Both the position numbers and the translations under genes were made by a program. From an uncultured Flavobacteriaceae bacterium (GTDB lineage Bacteria; Bacteroidota; Bacteroidia; Flavobacteriales; Flavobacteriaceae): a stretch of 64,000 nt of DNA. The stretch covers positions 1 to 64,000 of the forward strand of contig CANKUU010000001.1 in assembly GCA_947486785.1 (NCBI GenBank), read 5' to 3'. This document shows positions 1 through 12,751 of the stretch, piece after piece; the first letter of the stretch is position 1; every line of letters begins with the position of its first letter. The notes beneath the pieces were generated by a model that was not told the origin of the DNA, made no database searches, and was given only the letters and a program-made list of their open reading frames with translations.

Positions 1-146
1 AAGTCATTACTTTAATATACTAAATATTCTACTTTTTCTATGTTAAAAAAACAAATTTCTTAAGTCGAACTCAGGTTGTTAGCTTATTTGCATTATCTTT
101 TACAAGAAATTGTCGGTAAATGAAAGCGTAGATTTAATATATTACG

Positions 147-1310
147 ATGGCAAAAAAAAAAGAAATTCAAATAAATTCGAAATATCCTTCGGTAACCGAT
201 TTAAGAAATAGAGCGGCAAGTAAGATTCCAAAATTTGCTTTTGAATATTTAGACGGTGGATGTAATGAGGATGTAAATCTGCATAAGAATACCGCAGAAA
301 TAAGAGAGGTAGAGCTAAAGCCTTATTACTTAAGAAAACATGAAGGCTCTAGAATGCAGACCGAATTATTTGGGCATACTTATGATGCCCCTTTTGGTAT
401 AGCGCCTGTAGGCTTACAAGGTTTAATGTGGCCGAATGCACCAGAAATATTAGCAAAGTCAGCTTTTGAACATAATATACCCTTTGTTTTAAGTACTGTT
501 TCTACTAGTAGTATTGAGCGTATATCAGAACTTACCCAGGGTAGGGCTTGGTTTCAGTTGTACCATCCAACTGAGAATATACTACGAGATGACTTAATTA
601 AAAGAGCCGAGGCAGCCGAGTGTCCTGTTTTAGTTATTCTTTGCGACGTGCCTACTTTTGGTTTTCGACCTCGCGATGTACGAAATGGTTTAGCTATGCC
701 ACCAAAAATGTCTCTAAAAAATATTATTCAAGTACTCGGTAGGCCTGAATGGGCACTAAAAACCCTAGTTCATGGGCAACCCAATTTTGAAACAATGAAG
801 CCTTACATGCCAAAAAATCTTGACTTAAAACAGTTAGGTAAATTTATGGATGAGACTTTTTCAGGGCGGTTAAATGAAGAAAAGATTAAACCTATTCGCG
901 ATATGTGGAAAGGAAAGCTGGTTTTAAAAGGGGTAGCCAATGAGGCAGACGCAGAAACGGCTGTAAAATTGGGTTTAGATGGTATAATTGTTTCAAACCA
1001 CGGCGGAAGACAATTAGATGCTGGTGAGTCTACAATTAAACCCTTATCCAGAATTGCTGCTACCTACGGTGATCAATTAACAGTGATGATGGATAGTGGG
1101 CTTCGATCTGGCCCAGATGTGGCTAGAACCTTAGCTAGTGGAGCAAAATTTACATTTATGGGACGTTCATTTATGTACGGTGTTGCGGCATTAGGTAATA
1201 AAGGAGGTGATCATACCATTTCGTTATTAAAAACAGAACTTCAGCAAGTAATGGAACAAATATGTTGCGAGAAAACAAGTGATTTTTCAAACTTTCTAAT
1301 TCAAAAATAG
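147..1310 (+). CDS. FMN-dependent alpha-hydroxy-acid oxidase/dehydrogenase
   Basis: Cytoplasmic TIM-barrel flavoenzyme that oxidises an L-2-hydroxy acid (lactate or similar) to the 2-oxo acid. The 387 residues are a usual length for the LldD/glycolate-oxidase family. Visible signatures: the active-site stretch SNHGGRQLD with the catalytic His at residue 285, then the FMN-phosphate-binding parts DSGLRSGPD and GRSFMYG near the C-terminus. The N-terminal part FAFEYLDGG is also typical of the family. It reads as a single gene with no partner close by. The exact substrate cannot be told from sequence; lactate dehydrogenase is the commonest annotation, but mandelate or glycolate types share the motifs. 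No signal peptide or membrane segment is seen. Confidence 0.9.
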   Translation: MAKKKEIQINSKYPSVTDLRNRAASKIPKFAFEYLDGGCNEDVNLHKNTAEIREVELKPYYLRKHEGSRMQTELFGHTYDAPFGIAPVGLQGLMWPNAPEILAKSAFEHNIPFVLSTVSTSSIERISELTQGRAWFQLYHPTENILRDDLIKRAEAAECPVLVILCDVPTFGFRPRDVRNGLAMPPKMSLKNIIQVLGRPEWALKTLVHGQPNFETMKPYMPKNLDLKQLGKFMDETFSGRLNEEKIKPIRDMWKGKLVLKGVANEADAETAVKLGLDGIIVSNHGGRQLDAGESTIKPLSRIAATYGDQLTVMMDSGLRSGPDVARTLASGAKFTFMGRSFMYGVAALGNKGGDHTISLLKTELQQVMEQICCEKTSDFSNFLIQK

Positions 1311-1835
1311 TTTTTAATGACCTAATGTTTTGGTAGCAAAAAAGGTAAAAATCAATTTTAGTATTAGAGCTTGTGTTTAAAGTCAGCTTTTAATTGAAAT
1401 TTTTTTAGGAATCAAAATCATATCTGCAAGGTTGTAAATTAATAATTGTTATCCAGATAAGACAAAAATTAGTATTTATGTTCTTTAAAAAAGTTAAGAT
1501 ACACACTTAGAATTGTCTGATTTTGATATAAATTTTAAAGCTTAGGAGTATAAAATTAACAATTTTCCTTTTTTATTGATGGCATTATATCCGTAAGTCT
1601 TTAATGATCCGTATAACTAGCATGTAGCGTAAGCTAATGTAACGAGTATAAGCACATATATTTTTTTATGCTGCATCTTTTGGTTAAAAAAATTCGGTTA
1701 GAACCTTATAAATAAAGAATATGTTTGTTGCCGTCAAATTACTTTATCACAGATACTTAACTAAAAGTAATGCTTTTGTTTAAGAAGTATAATACCATTT
1801 TAAATACCGTGTTATAATTTAAAAATTACTTTTTT
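1311..1835. other. intergenic region, no gene seen
   Basis: A+T-rich stretch between the hydroxy-acid oxidase and the GH63-like gene. I see no convincing reading frame, RNA gene or strong terminator. The promoter for the glycosidase pair must lie here, but no clean TTG-N19-TANNTTTG match was found. Confidence 0.5.
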
Positions 1836-3866
1836 ATGGCTTACAAAAATGTACTCGCTACAATTTTTATTTTTTGTGTGCTGGGCTGCGAACAAAACGC
1901 GACAAAGAAATTTGACACACCAAAGAAGACAAATTACCTAGCATTTTCTGAAAATAGATTAGACTACAGAGCTACTCCAAAAAATAGAACAGACAGAGCA
2001 ATGTTATTGTTTTCAGACCAAGGAGCGTGGTTTGGGTATAGTTTTTCTAAAACAGCAAGCTCAAATATTGGTTTTTCAGGACCTTTTTTAATGACACAAG
2101 AAAATGGAGTTTGGATTAGCCCTAGCTTGGCACAACTATATCTAATGCCGAGTGATGATCAAAATAGTGCTATAGATTGGAAAATAAAATTGCTGTCACA
2201 AAAGAGTTTTGCTAGTCATTTAGAACAGACGTATAAAACTGCAAGTTTAACCATTCATCAACAGTTGGTTTTTGTTTCGGGGCATAGTGCGATTCAAAAA
2301 ACGACGATTACCAACAATTCAAAAAACGAAATTTCTTTAAAATACCGTGTTTTTGGCAGCTTGTTTCCCTCGAGTATAACTGCTTCAAAAGACCAAACTA
2401 TACTTAAATTAAAATCTACTAAGAGTGATGCTATAGGTTATGTTCAATTACTAAATAAGCCTAGTACTATTTCTGTAAAAGAAGACCAGTCTTATGAATT
2501 AGCAAAGGAAACTATGGTTTTAGCTCCAAATGAATCAGAAGAACTCATTATTTCTCAAAGTTTTATTTTTAGTGAATATGACTGGGAAAAAGAAAGTCAA
2601 CTTTTGAAAACCATCAAATTTGATTCTATTCTAAACGCAAGGCACAACGAAAAAGAACAGGAATTGGCCGCATTAATTGAAAATGCTAAACCGAATTTTA
2701 AAACCGCTAAATTTGCAGCGGTTTTAGCTAAATCAGTACTTACTTTACAAAATAATTGGCGTATTTCAGCAGGAGAATTAAAACATCAAGGTCTTTTTCC
2801 TAGCTATCAATATGAATGGTTTCATGGTTTTTGGTCTTGGGACTCTTGGAAACACGCCGCAGGCTTATCATATTACAATACAGCATTAGCAAAAGACCAA
2901 ATAAGAGCGATGTTCAGTTTTCAAAAACCCGATGGTTTTATTGTAGATTGTGTTTTTAGAGATACAACCATAGAAGCTCATAATTATAGAGATACCAAAC
3001 CACCACTTTCTGCGTGGGCAGTTTCAAAAATTTATGCAAAAGATGCAGATATTAGCTTTATTACAGAAATGTACCCAAAGCTTAAAAAATATCATTATTG
3101 GTGGTATTTAAAACGAGATCATGATCAAGACGGTTTATGCGAATATGGCTCAACTGATGGCACTATTTTGGCGGCTAAATGGGAGAGTGGTATGGATAAT
3201 GCCATACGGTTTGACAATTCAAAAATTGTTAAAAATTCTGAAGGGGCATATTCTCTTGACCAAGAAAGTGTTGATTTAAACGCATATTTATTTGCAGAGA
3301 AATTATATTTGGCTTCATTAGCAGATGCCCTAAACAAAACCCAAGAGGCTAAGCGTTATCGTTTGGAAGCTGAAACATTAAAAAAACAAATACAGCATCA
3401 ATTTTATAATTCTAATGACGGATGGTTTTATGACACCAATTTAGAAAATACCAAATTTATAAAAGGGGCAGGTAGTGAAGGTTGGATACCTCTTTGGGCA
3501 AAGGCAGCATCGAAAGAACAAGCAGAGCGTATAAAAAATATAATGATGGATTCGACTAAATTTTACACGAAAGTTCCTTTTCAAACGATGTCGAAAGATC
3601 ATCCAAAATTTGATCCTTTAAATGGGTATTGGAGAGGACCTAACTGGTTAGATCAAGCTTATTTTGGGGTAAAGGGTTTGCGCAACTATGGTTTCGACCT
3701 TGAAGCAGATAAGGCAACGCTACAAATTATTGAAGGGGCAAACGGGCTTTGTGGAAAAGGAGAATCTATTAGAGAAAATTATCACCCTATTACAGGAGAT
3801 GGTCTTTATGCCAAAAATTTTAGTTGGAGCGCCGCTCATATTATCATGTTATTAATGAAAGATTAA
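1836..3866 (+). CDS. GH63-like (YgjK/mannosylglycerate-hydrolase type) glycosidase lipoprotein
   Basis: Probable exo-acting alpha-glycosidase in the periplasm or on the cell surface. The first 18 residues form a lipoprotein signal with lipobox VLGC (lipid-bearing Cys18). The C-terminal two thirds carry the (alpha/alpha)6-barrel signatures of GH63 and related clan GH-G enzymes: GFWSWDSWKHAAG, then KWESGMDNAIRF with the likely catalytic acid Asp454, and LNGYWRGPNWLDQAYFG. The N-terminal third is a beta-rich region as in YgjK. At 676 residues it is close to YgjK-like enzymes. It lies 27 bp upstream of the GH2 gene and probably shares its transcript, so both may act on one glycan. Family is fairly sure; substrate (glucosides, mannosylglycerate or another alpha-glycan) is not. 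Confidence 0.8.
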   Translation: MAYKNVLATIFIFCVLGCEQNATKKFDTPKKTNYLAFSENRLDYRATPKNRTDRAMLLFSDQGAWFGYSFSKTASSNIGFSGPFLMTQENGVWISPSLAQLYLMPSDDQNSAIDWKIKLLSQKSFASHLEQTYKTASLTIHQQLVFVSGHSAIQKTTITNNSKNEISLKYRVFGSLFPSSITASKDQTILKLKSTKSDAIGYVQLLNKPSTISVKEDQSYELAKETMVLAPNESEELIISQSFIFSEYDWEKESQLLKTIKFDSILNARHNEKEQELAALIENAKPNFKTAKFAAVLAKSVLTLQNNWRISAGELKHQGLFPSYQYEWFHGFWSWDSWKHAAGLSYYNTALAKDQIRAMFSFQKPDGFIVDCVFRDTTIEAHNYRDTKPPLSAWAVSKIYAKDADISFITEMYPKLKKYHYWWYLKRDHDQDGLCEYGSTDGTILAAKWESGMDNAIRFDNSKIVKNSEGAYSLDQESVDLNAYLFAEKLYLASLADALNKTQEAKRYRLEAETLKKQIQHQFYNSNDGWFYDTNLENTKFIKGAGSEGWIPLWAKAASKEQAERIKNIMMDSTKFYTKVPFQTMSKDHPKFDPLNGYWRGPNWLDQAYFGVKGLRNYGFDLEADKATLQIIEGANGLCGKGESIRENYHPITGDGLYAKNFSWSAAHIIMLLMKD

Positions 3867-3881
3867 GCAAATACTGCTTAA

Positions 3882-7052
<3,171 letters not shown>

Positions 7053-7056
7053 CAAT

Positions 7057-7085
7057 GGCATTCAAAAATTTAATCTTTGAATGCC
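7057..7085. terminator. hairpin between convergent genes
   Basis: A perfect 10-bp inverted repeat (GGCATTCAAA at 7057-7066, TTTGAATGCC at 7076-7085) lies between the convergent stops of the GH2 gene and the phosphatase-like gene. The T-run is weak and delayed on both strands, so its efficiency is uncertain. Confidence 0.5.
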
Positions 7086-7095
7086 GTTATCATTA

Positions 7096-8181
7096 TTACT
7101 TTTTTAAATCTAATGGTTTGCCCGGTAATAGATTGTTTTTTAGTTTTAAAATTTGGGCTATTGTGGGTGTAATTTGAGTACTATACAACTTGGTTTTTTT
7201 GTTTGTTTCACCTGTAGGCGTCACATTTTTTCCGAAAGCAATTAACCAAACCTCATCTGCATTTTTTACATTTTTTCCATGACTTGTCCAGCTTTCTATG
7301 GGGTCGGTGCCTCTACCATGATCTGTAGTTATAATAAAAGTAGTATTGTCTTTATAGTAAGGGTCTTTCTGTGTAAAATGCCATAGTTCTTTTATAAAAC
7401 TATCTGCTGTATTTGCAGATTTTAAATAGGAGGCATAATCTCCATCATGTGCAAAATCATCGGTTTCGCCGTAGGCAATATACACCAAGTTAAGGTGGTT
7501 TTTTTTCATATATTCAAGCGCATAATGATGTGTAAAAACATCTAAGCGAACAGAGCTCCAAGGGCTAGGTGTTTTAGGCTGCATTTCGTTCAATAATTTT
7601 TCACGATCGCTGAGGTTTTGTGCTGTAGCTAATTCAAATCCTGCATTAACCGGCACTTCCGATCGTTCTTCGTTTATGATGAAAGGAAAAACATCCCAAC
7701 TAGCAAAAGCAGCTACTTTATTTTTGTATCTAGCATCTTGATTGGTTATTTCGAGTATGGTCTTATTGGGGTTGGGTAGTTTGTTATTGCTATGAATACG
7801 GTTATCGTCAGCTTTTCCTGTCAAAATTTCGTTGTAGCCAGGGTAACTAAACCACATTTTATTGGTTAAGTTAACAGTACTACCTAATTTTCTATTGCCA
7901 TGTAATTGACCCATTTTTGAAGCTTCTGTCCATAAAAAAGGAAATAATTTAGCTCTACGCTCTAAGGTTGAATTGTGCCAAAACTGATTTTTTAAAGCCG
8001 TTGTGTCCTTTACATATTGTAGGTTATTAATTAAAAGTGGGTCTGCTCCAGAAAAGAGTTCTTGCCATCTTACCCCGTCTAAAGTAATTAAAATAACCTT
8101 TGGGTTGCTAGATTCTTGCGCACATAGTATGCCAACAGAAAAGGAAAAAAAGAGGTAGCCAATTAGTAAAATGCGTTGCAT
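7096..8181 (-). CDS. secreted alkaline-phosphatase-superfamily hydrolase
   Basis: Exported metal-dependent hydrolase of the alkaline phosphatase / type I phosphodiesterase / sulfatase superfamily. A signal peptide of about 21 residues (cleavage before Gln22) is followed by the metal-site stretch ITLDGVRWQELF (Asp35), then SYPGYNEILTG in the usual nucleophile region, GETDDFAHDGDY and the late metal-binding TTDHGRG. Total length 361 residues. The subgroup (phosphodiesterase, phosphatase or sulfatase-like) cannot be settled; I do not assign the nucleophile. It stands alone on the minus strand, converging on the GH2 operon, and could remove phosphate or sulfate groups from extracellular material, but that is inference. 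Confidence 0.8.
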   Translation of the reverse strand: MQRILLIGYLFFSFSVGILCAQESSNPKVILITLDGVRWQELFSGADPLLINNLQYVKDTTALKNQFWHNSTLERRAKLFPFLWTEASKMGQLHGNRKLGSTVNLTNKMWFSYPGYNEILTGKADDNRIHSNNKLPNPNKTILEITNQDARYKNKVAAFASWDVFPFIINEERSEVPVNAGFELATAQNLSDREKLLNEMQPKTPSPWSSVRLDVFTHHYALEYMKKNHLNLVYIAYGETDDFAHDGDYASYLKSANTADSFIKELWHFTQKDPYYKDNTTFIITTDHGRGTDPIESWTSHGKNVKNADEVWLIAFGKNVTPTGETNKKTKLYSTQITPTIAQILKLKNNLLPGKPLDLKK

Positions 8182-8475
8182 AGGTAAAAGTTTACTATCC
8201 GTAATTAGATGATTTTTGTTTTAATAAGTTAGTTGATAACTAAAAGTAATAATTCTAACGAAAATACAGCAGAAGATACATAATAATTGCTCGCGCTTAT
8301 TGTATGAGAGCGCCCTGTTAGATGAACCCCATTTGGGTGGTTTATAGGAGTATAGAGTTGCTTTCTTTACAAGGTAAAGTATTTCTATAATTGGCACTAG
8401 TATAAAGTATGCAAGGATAACTCAAAAATGTAGCGTGCAGAAAATTTAAATGAATCAATCAAAATTATATAAAGA

Positions 8476-11043
8476 CTATTCTTTAGGGTCTTCTTCTAAA
8501 GATATTTCTTTTCGAAACCGAATAAATAAAGGGTCAACATCTTTGGTTTCACCAATAACTGCCTCTATTTCTTTTTTAAGATAATTAAGGTGTGCAATAG
8601 TTAACCGGTCAGTCATTACTGGTAGGGTTCTTTTTATTTTTGCTTGTAGGTTTAACAAGTGGTCAAGTGCTAGCGAACGAACGTCTGTATTAGCAGTATA
8701 TTCTTTAGAGAGCTTTGCTAAAATACCTTCCATAACACCATCGGTAACATCAGGTTTATACAAAGCAATCATATTAGAAACATATGATTTTTGTATTTTT
8801 CTTTTGAAGGCATCTGCTCGGTAAAATACATTCATATCACCCCAAATAAGTTGATTAAGGTCATCAATATATTCTTCGGGCCGATAGGTTTCTTCATCTT
8901 CATAGCGTTCAGTAATAAAGGTCATTCTACTAAGTCTACTGCCACTCAATAAATTGCGTATTACACTTTCTATTGTTTTGGTGACCGACTCTTTAGTTTG
9001 AGGAGATTGTATCGCATTAAGAATATCATTACGCATTAACCATTTTGGTTCTTTAAATACATAATTACTTAAAAAGACTAAAGCTTGCTTTTGTATTTGC
9101 TTTTTTACGGGGCGGTATACTTCTCCTTCTTCACCCATAGTTTTTGGGGTAACGTAAATACCACCTATGTTTTTGGTTACATGAAAAATATAATCAGAAT
9201 ATTGATTTACTAGATCTTTATAAATTTGATCGAGGTTTGCATAATCATCGCTGTCACTTTCTTTTACCCATTCTTTTATACAAGGCACAATGCGTTGTAA
9301 ATTTAAAATACCATACATGCTAGCTTCCATGGCATTGTCGCCGAGGTCTTCTGTTTGAGATCTTGGGTCAAAATTACGTCCTTCCCCACCGAACCAAAGT
9401 CTTGGGTTATTTTGTACACTATCAATTATCATCTTGCTTAATAGTGCCCGTTGTTGCTTGCGATCTAGTGTTTTAGGTAATATAGCGTATCCCCATTGAA
9501 TAGCCCATTTGTCATAATCACCTATACGAGGCATAAGATCTTCAACTGGAATGTGGTCTTCAGGTTGGGCTACATAGTTAAAACGTGCATAGTCCATAAT
9601 AGAACTGGTATGACCATTTTGTTTTAACCAAGCTGCATCTCTTAATTTTTCTACTGGCGTAGCCGAGCTAGCACCCATATTATGGCGAAGACCTAAGGTA
9701 TGCCCAACTTCATGTGAGCTAGCAAAGCGAATAAGGGTACCCATTAGCTCAGTGTCAAACTGCATGTTTTGAGCTCGTGAATCTAAAGCGCCTGCTTGAA
9801 TCATATACCAACTATGCAGTAAATTCATCACGTTATGATACCAACCAATATGGCTTTCTAAAATTTCACCGCTTCGTGGATCTACGATGTTTGGTCCGTA
9901 AGCGTTTTTTGATGGAGATGCAAAATAGCGGAGTACTGAAAAACGTGAGTCTTCTAAACTCATACTTGGTTCATTTTCGGGCCATTCGAGTCCGATAATA
10001 GCATTTTTAAAACCTGCTTGTTCAAAAGCAACTTGCCAATCGTTGATACCCTTAATTAAATACGGACGCCATTTTTTTGGTGTAGCAGGGTCAATATAAT
10101 AGACAATTGGTTTTTTTGGTGTTACGAGTTCGCCACGCCTCCATTTTTCTATGTCTTCCGATTTTGGTTCTAACCTCCAGCGGTGAATGTACTTGTTTCT
10201 ATTTACTTTTTGTTGATCATCACCATATTCTAAATACGAGCTTGAGAAATACCCAACACGGGCGTCTGCGTATCTTTTTGACATCGGCTCTGCGGGTAAT
10301 AAGATAAATGAATTATTAATTTCTAAAGTAACAACTTCAGCTAAAACAGCGGCAAGAAGCTCTTTTTTTTGTTTTCTATGCGTTGTTTTTGCCTTATAGG
10401 TTTTAACGGTTTTAATCTCTGTATTCATTGGAAAAGAGTTGATCTCTTTGATATAAGATTTATTCTTTTCGATACCTAAAAGCTTATACGCTTCTTTTTT
10501 TGTTTTACTAAGTGCTAAGAGTGGATTTTCGCTGTTAAGAAATGAAGTAACATCTATTAGGTGCGTACCTTTTTTTTCGTTAGAAGCTTCAATTTTAAAG
10601 GCTTCTAAAATAGGTGTAACGCTAGAGCTATAAACTGCTTTTGAAATTGCGTCATTTTCATCTGCTGCACTTACTAAGGTTGCAATACGAAGAAAGATAT
10701 TTTTTGAGGGGCCTTTATCAAAAGTTATCGTGTTTTCTGCGATTTTTTCACCACCATAATGGCCTGCTCCCGATGGTGTTTTTATGAAACGTGTTACCAC
10801 TAAAATCTCTCTATTAAAAAGGCTATCAGCAATTTCAAAATAGTATTTCTCACCTACTTTATGTACCGTAAAAAGACCGTTTTTAGTAACTGCATCTTTA
10901 GTAATAATACGGTCGAAAGAATTAACGATACCTATGTTTTTTTTCGAAGATTGAATTTGTGAATTTTTCTTTTTTAAAACTAAATGAGAGCCACACGAAC
11001 TAACAAACAATAGAATACCGATACATACCACAAAGTGCTTCAT
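8476..11043 (-). CDS. zinc-dependent metalloprotease lipoprotein (DUF5117/DUF5118 type)
   Basis: Large exported metalloprotease. The signal ends in lipobox VSSC (Cys17), so it is lipid-anchored. The catalytic zinc motif is plain: His444-Glu445-x-x-His448 in SHEVGHTLGLRHNMG, the extended HExxHxxGxxH pattern of metzincin-like enzymes, followed by a Met-turn candidate SSIMDYARFNY. The N-terminal 250 residues resemble the DUF5118/DUF5117 regions and the centre the DUF4953 region that go with this family, common in Bacteroidota. At 855 residues it is full length. Its start faces the divergent GTPase operon across a 477-bp gap. The substrate is unknown; secreted protein scavenging or envelope protein processing are both possible. 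Confidence 0.87.
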   Translation of the reverse strand: MKHFVVCIGILLFVSSCGSHLVLKKKNSQIQSSKKNIGIVNSFDRIITKDAVTKNGLFTVHKVGEKYYFEIADSLFNREILVVTRFIKTPSGAGHYGGEKIAENTITFDKGPSKNIFLRIATLVSAADENDAISKAVYSSSVTPILEAFKIEASNEKKGTHLIDVTSFLNSENPLLALSKTKKEAYKLLGIEKNKSYIKEINSFPMNTEIKTVKTYKAKTTHRKQKKELLAAVLAEVVTLEINNSFILLPAEPMSKRYADARVGYFSSSYLEYGDDQQKVNRNKYIHRWRLEPKSEDIEKWRRGELVTPKKPIVYYIDPATPKKWRPYLIKGINDWQVAFEQAGFKNAIIGLEWPENEPSMSLEDSRFSVLRYFASPSKNAYGPNIVDPRSGEILESHIGWYHNVMNLLHSWYMIQAGALDSRAQNMQFDTELMGTLIRFASSHEVGHTLGLRHNMGASSATPVEKLRDAAWLKQNGHTSSIMDYARFNYVAQPEDHIPVEDLMPRIGDYDKWAIQWGYAILPKTLDRKQQRALLSKMIIDSVQNNPRLWFGGEGRNFDPRSQTEDLGDNAMEASMYGILNLQRIVPCIKEWVKESDSDDYANLDQIYKDLVNQYSDYIFHVTKNIGGIYVTPKTMGEEGEVYRPVKKQIQKQALVFLSNYVFKEPKWLMRNDILNAIQSPQTKESVTKTIESVIRNLLSGSRLSRMTFITERYEDEETYRPEEYIDDLNQLIWGDMNVFYRADAFKRKIQKSYVSNMIALYKPDVTDGVMEGILAKLSKEYTANTDVRSLALDHLLNLQAKIKRTLPVMTDRLTIAHLNYLKKEIEAVIGETKDVDPLFIRFRKEISLEEDPKE

Positions 11044-11520
11044 AAATAGGCTTTTCAGATTTTGATATTGTAAGAAGAGATTTAGTTTAAAAATTTATCG
11101 GCTTATCTTGTAATTAATTACGTACAAAATAGGCTTTCAAGACGTTTAAGATTGTATTTTATACAGCATTTATGAAAGTTTTAACCTCGATAAGATGTAA
11201 ATGATGAGCCTTAAACTTGCATATAATATTTACTGATGATTAAATAAATTTGTAAAAGTATAATAGTCTTTTTTAATGTTTTTTTCTATTGTTTACGCTG
11301 TTTTACCTACTTTTTAATTTGCTGATAAAAGCCAAGTTATCGATCTGTTTTAAATGGACGTTGTACAGCCGAAATTTAAGATTTGCATAATTTAGCATCC
11401 TTATCAGTTCTATTCTGCCGCAATGCTGCCTAAATATGCATAAATATTGTATTTTGCATAACTGATTTGTAAAGAATCATTAATTTAAACCGCAACTCAC
11501 TTTTACTTAAGCTATAACCA
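11044..11520. promoter_or_regulatory. divergent intergenic region with three TGCATAA repeats
   Basis: This 477-bp gap separates the metalloprotease (minus) from the GTPase/kinase operon (plus) and holds no gene I can see. TGCATAA occurs three times in the same orientation, at 11384-11390, 11437-11443 and 11455-11461; the first and last are part of TTTGCATAA. All lie in the 140 bp before the operon start, so they may bind a regulator. No clean TTG-N19-TANNTTTG promoter was found. Confidence 0.4.
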
Positions 11521-11880
11521 ATGACAAAGAAAAACGAATCTATGTTTCAATTAGAAGATAAAATAGAGAGGTCCACCTCTAAAATAGATATCATCAAAGA
11601 TTTAATTTTTGGTGAAACAATGGAAGCATATGATCATGAGATTGAAAAGCTAAAGAAAGAGGTTTACAAAAAGAAAGAAGCCCTAGAGGACATTATAGAT
11701 GGTGTTCGGTTAGATTTGAATGCATCAATTGATAGTATTTCTTCTGATGTTGATATTCGTATTACAGAATTGGAAAAAAATCTTGAAAATAAAATTGAAG
11801 ACATTGGCGAAGCAACGGTTAATAAAAAAATACTAGGTAATCTTCTTATTGAGCTTGGGCGGAAGATAGGAGATAAATAG
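11521..11880 (+). CDS. coiled-coil protein of the Ras-like GTPase/kinase operon
   Basis: Unknown function. The 119 residues are very rich in Lys, Glu and Asp, with heptad-like spacing over about residues 35-105, so a long coiled coil is likely; no signal or membrane segment, hence cytoplasmic. Residues about 22-45 (IDIIKDLIFGETMEAYD and on) resemble the start of the next protein (IELLKDILFANEYEFEE), so the two may share a binding motif. It opens a four-gene run, 19 bp before the next start, and is probably co-transcribed with the GTPase and histidine kinase. It could be an adaptor or scaffold; that is inference from context only. Confidence 0.75.
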   Translation: MTKKNESMFQLEDKIERSTSKIDIIKDLIFGETMEAYDHEIEKLKKEVYKKKEALEDIIDGVRLDLNASIDSISSDVDIRITELEKNLENKIEDIGEATVNKKILGNLLIELGRKIGDK

Positions 11881-11899
11881 GAGTGGTAAAGTCATAAAA

Positions 11900-12751
11900 A
11901 TGGATGAAAACGAGAAAATAGAGCTTCTTAAAGACATTTTGTTTGCCAATGAATATGAGTTTGAGGAAAAAATTTCTAAAAGAGTTGCGTTTTTAGAGCA
12001 AACCTTAAAAGAAAGAGGACGGCTATCAGAAAAAGTAGACCCTATAATTATTCATCAAATTGAGGAGTTTAAAAAAAGTATTCCTACCACTCTAGGACCC
12101 ACTATTACAAAAACTTTAAAAATAGAAATTAGCAATCATAAAGATGCGGTAGTAGATGCATTATATCCTATTTTAGGTAAAATGGTTAAAAAGTATGTTG
12201 CTCAAGAGATGAAACTACTGTCATCACAAATGAACAATCAACTTGGATTTTTAGCTTTTTGGAAACGTAAAATAAGATCAACATATTCAGGAAAAAATGA
12301 GCAAGCACTAATATTAGATGATTTAAACGAAACAAAAATTGAGCAAGTATTGCTCATAGAGAAAGATTCAGGTATTTTAAAAGCTAGTTTTACCAAATCG
12401 GAGACTATAGATGAAGAAATGGTTTCAGGGATGCTTACTGCTATCAAGTCTTTTGTTGAAGACGCATTTAACAAAAAAGACCAAGATCTTGAGCTTATTG
12501 AATACGAATTGTATCAAATTCATTTACAGAACTTTGCTACACACTATATGGCAGTAGTAGTTTCTGGCACTTTTAGTTTATCATCAAAAAACAAATTGCA
12601 AGATGTTATTTTTGATTTTTATAATAGCTATATGGCTATGAATTTAGATTTAGTTTTTGACACTTCTAAAGGAAGTAAAAGTATTATTCCAGTAAAGAGA
12701 TCTCAGCTTGAAAAGGAGTTAAAAAAATATTTTTTAAATGCTAAAATCTAA
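11900..12751 (+). CDS. candidate GTPase-regulator protein with roadblock/longin-like C-terminal layout
   Basis: Cytoplasmic 283-residue protein of unknown function. An N-terminal helical part shares the KDILF motif with the preceding gene. A middle helix (DALYPILGKMVKKYV) is followed by an alpha/beta domain: strands near QVLLIEKDSGILKASF, the helix SGMLTAIKSFVEDAF, strands LELIEYELYQIHL and HYMAVVVSGTF, and a last helix. That order recalls roadblock/LC7 or longin folds, the fold type of MglB, which regulates the GTPase MglA. From memory, similar text occurs in long bacterial proteins annotated OmpA family; here no OmpA domain is attached. The last 14 bp overlap the GTPase gene, implying coupled translation. 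The regulator role is a hypothesis. Confidence 0.7.
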   Translation: MDENEKIELLKDILFANEYEFEEKISKRVAFLEQTLKERGRLSEKVDPIIIHQIEEFKKSIPTTLGPTITKTLKIEISNHKDAVVDALYPILGKMVKKYVAQEMKLLSSQMNNQLGFLAFWKRKIRSTYSGKNEQALILDDLNETKIEQVLLIEKDSGILKASFTKSETIDEEMVSGMLTAIKSFVEDAFNKKDQDLELIEYELYQIHLQNFATHYMAVVVSGTFSLSSKNKLQDVIFDFYNSYMAMNLDLVFDTSKGSKSIIPVKRSQLEKELKKYFLNAKI

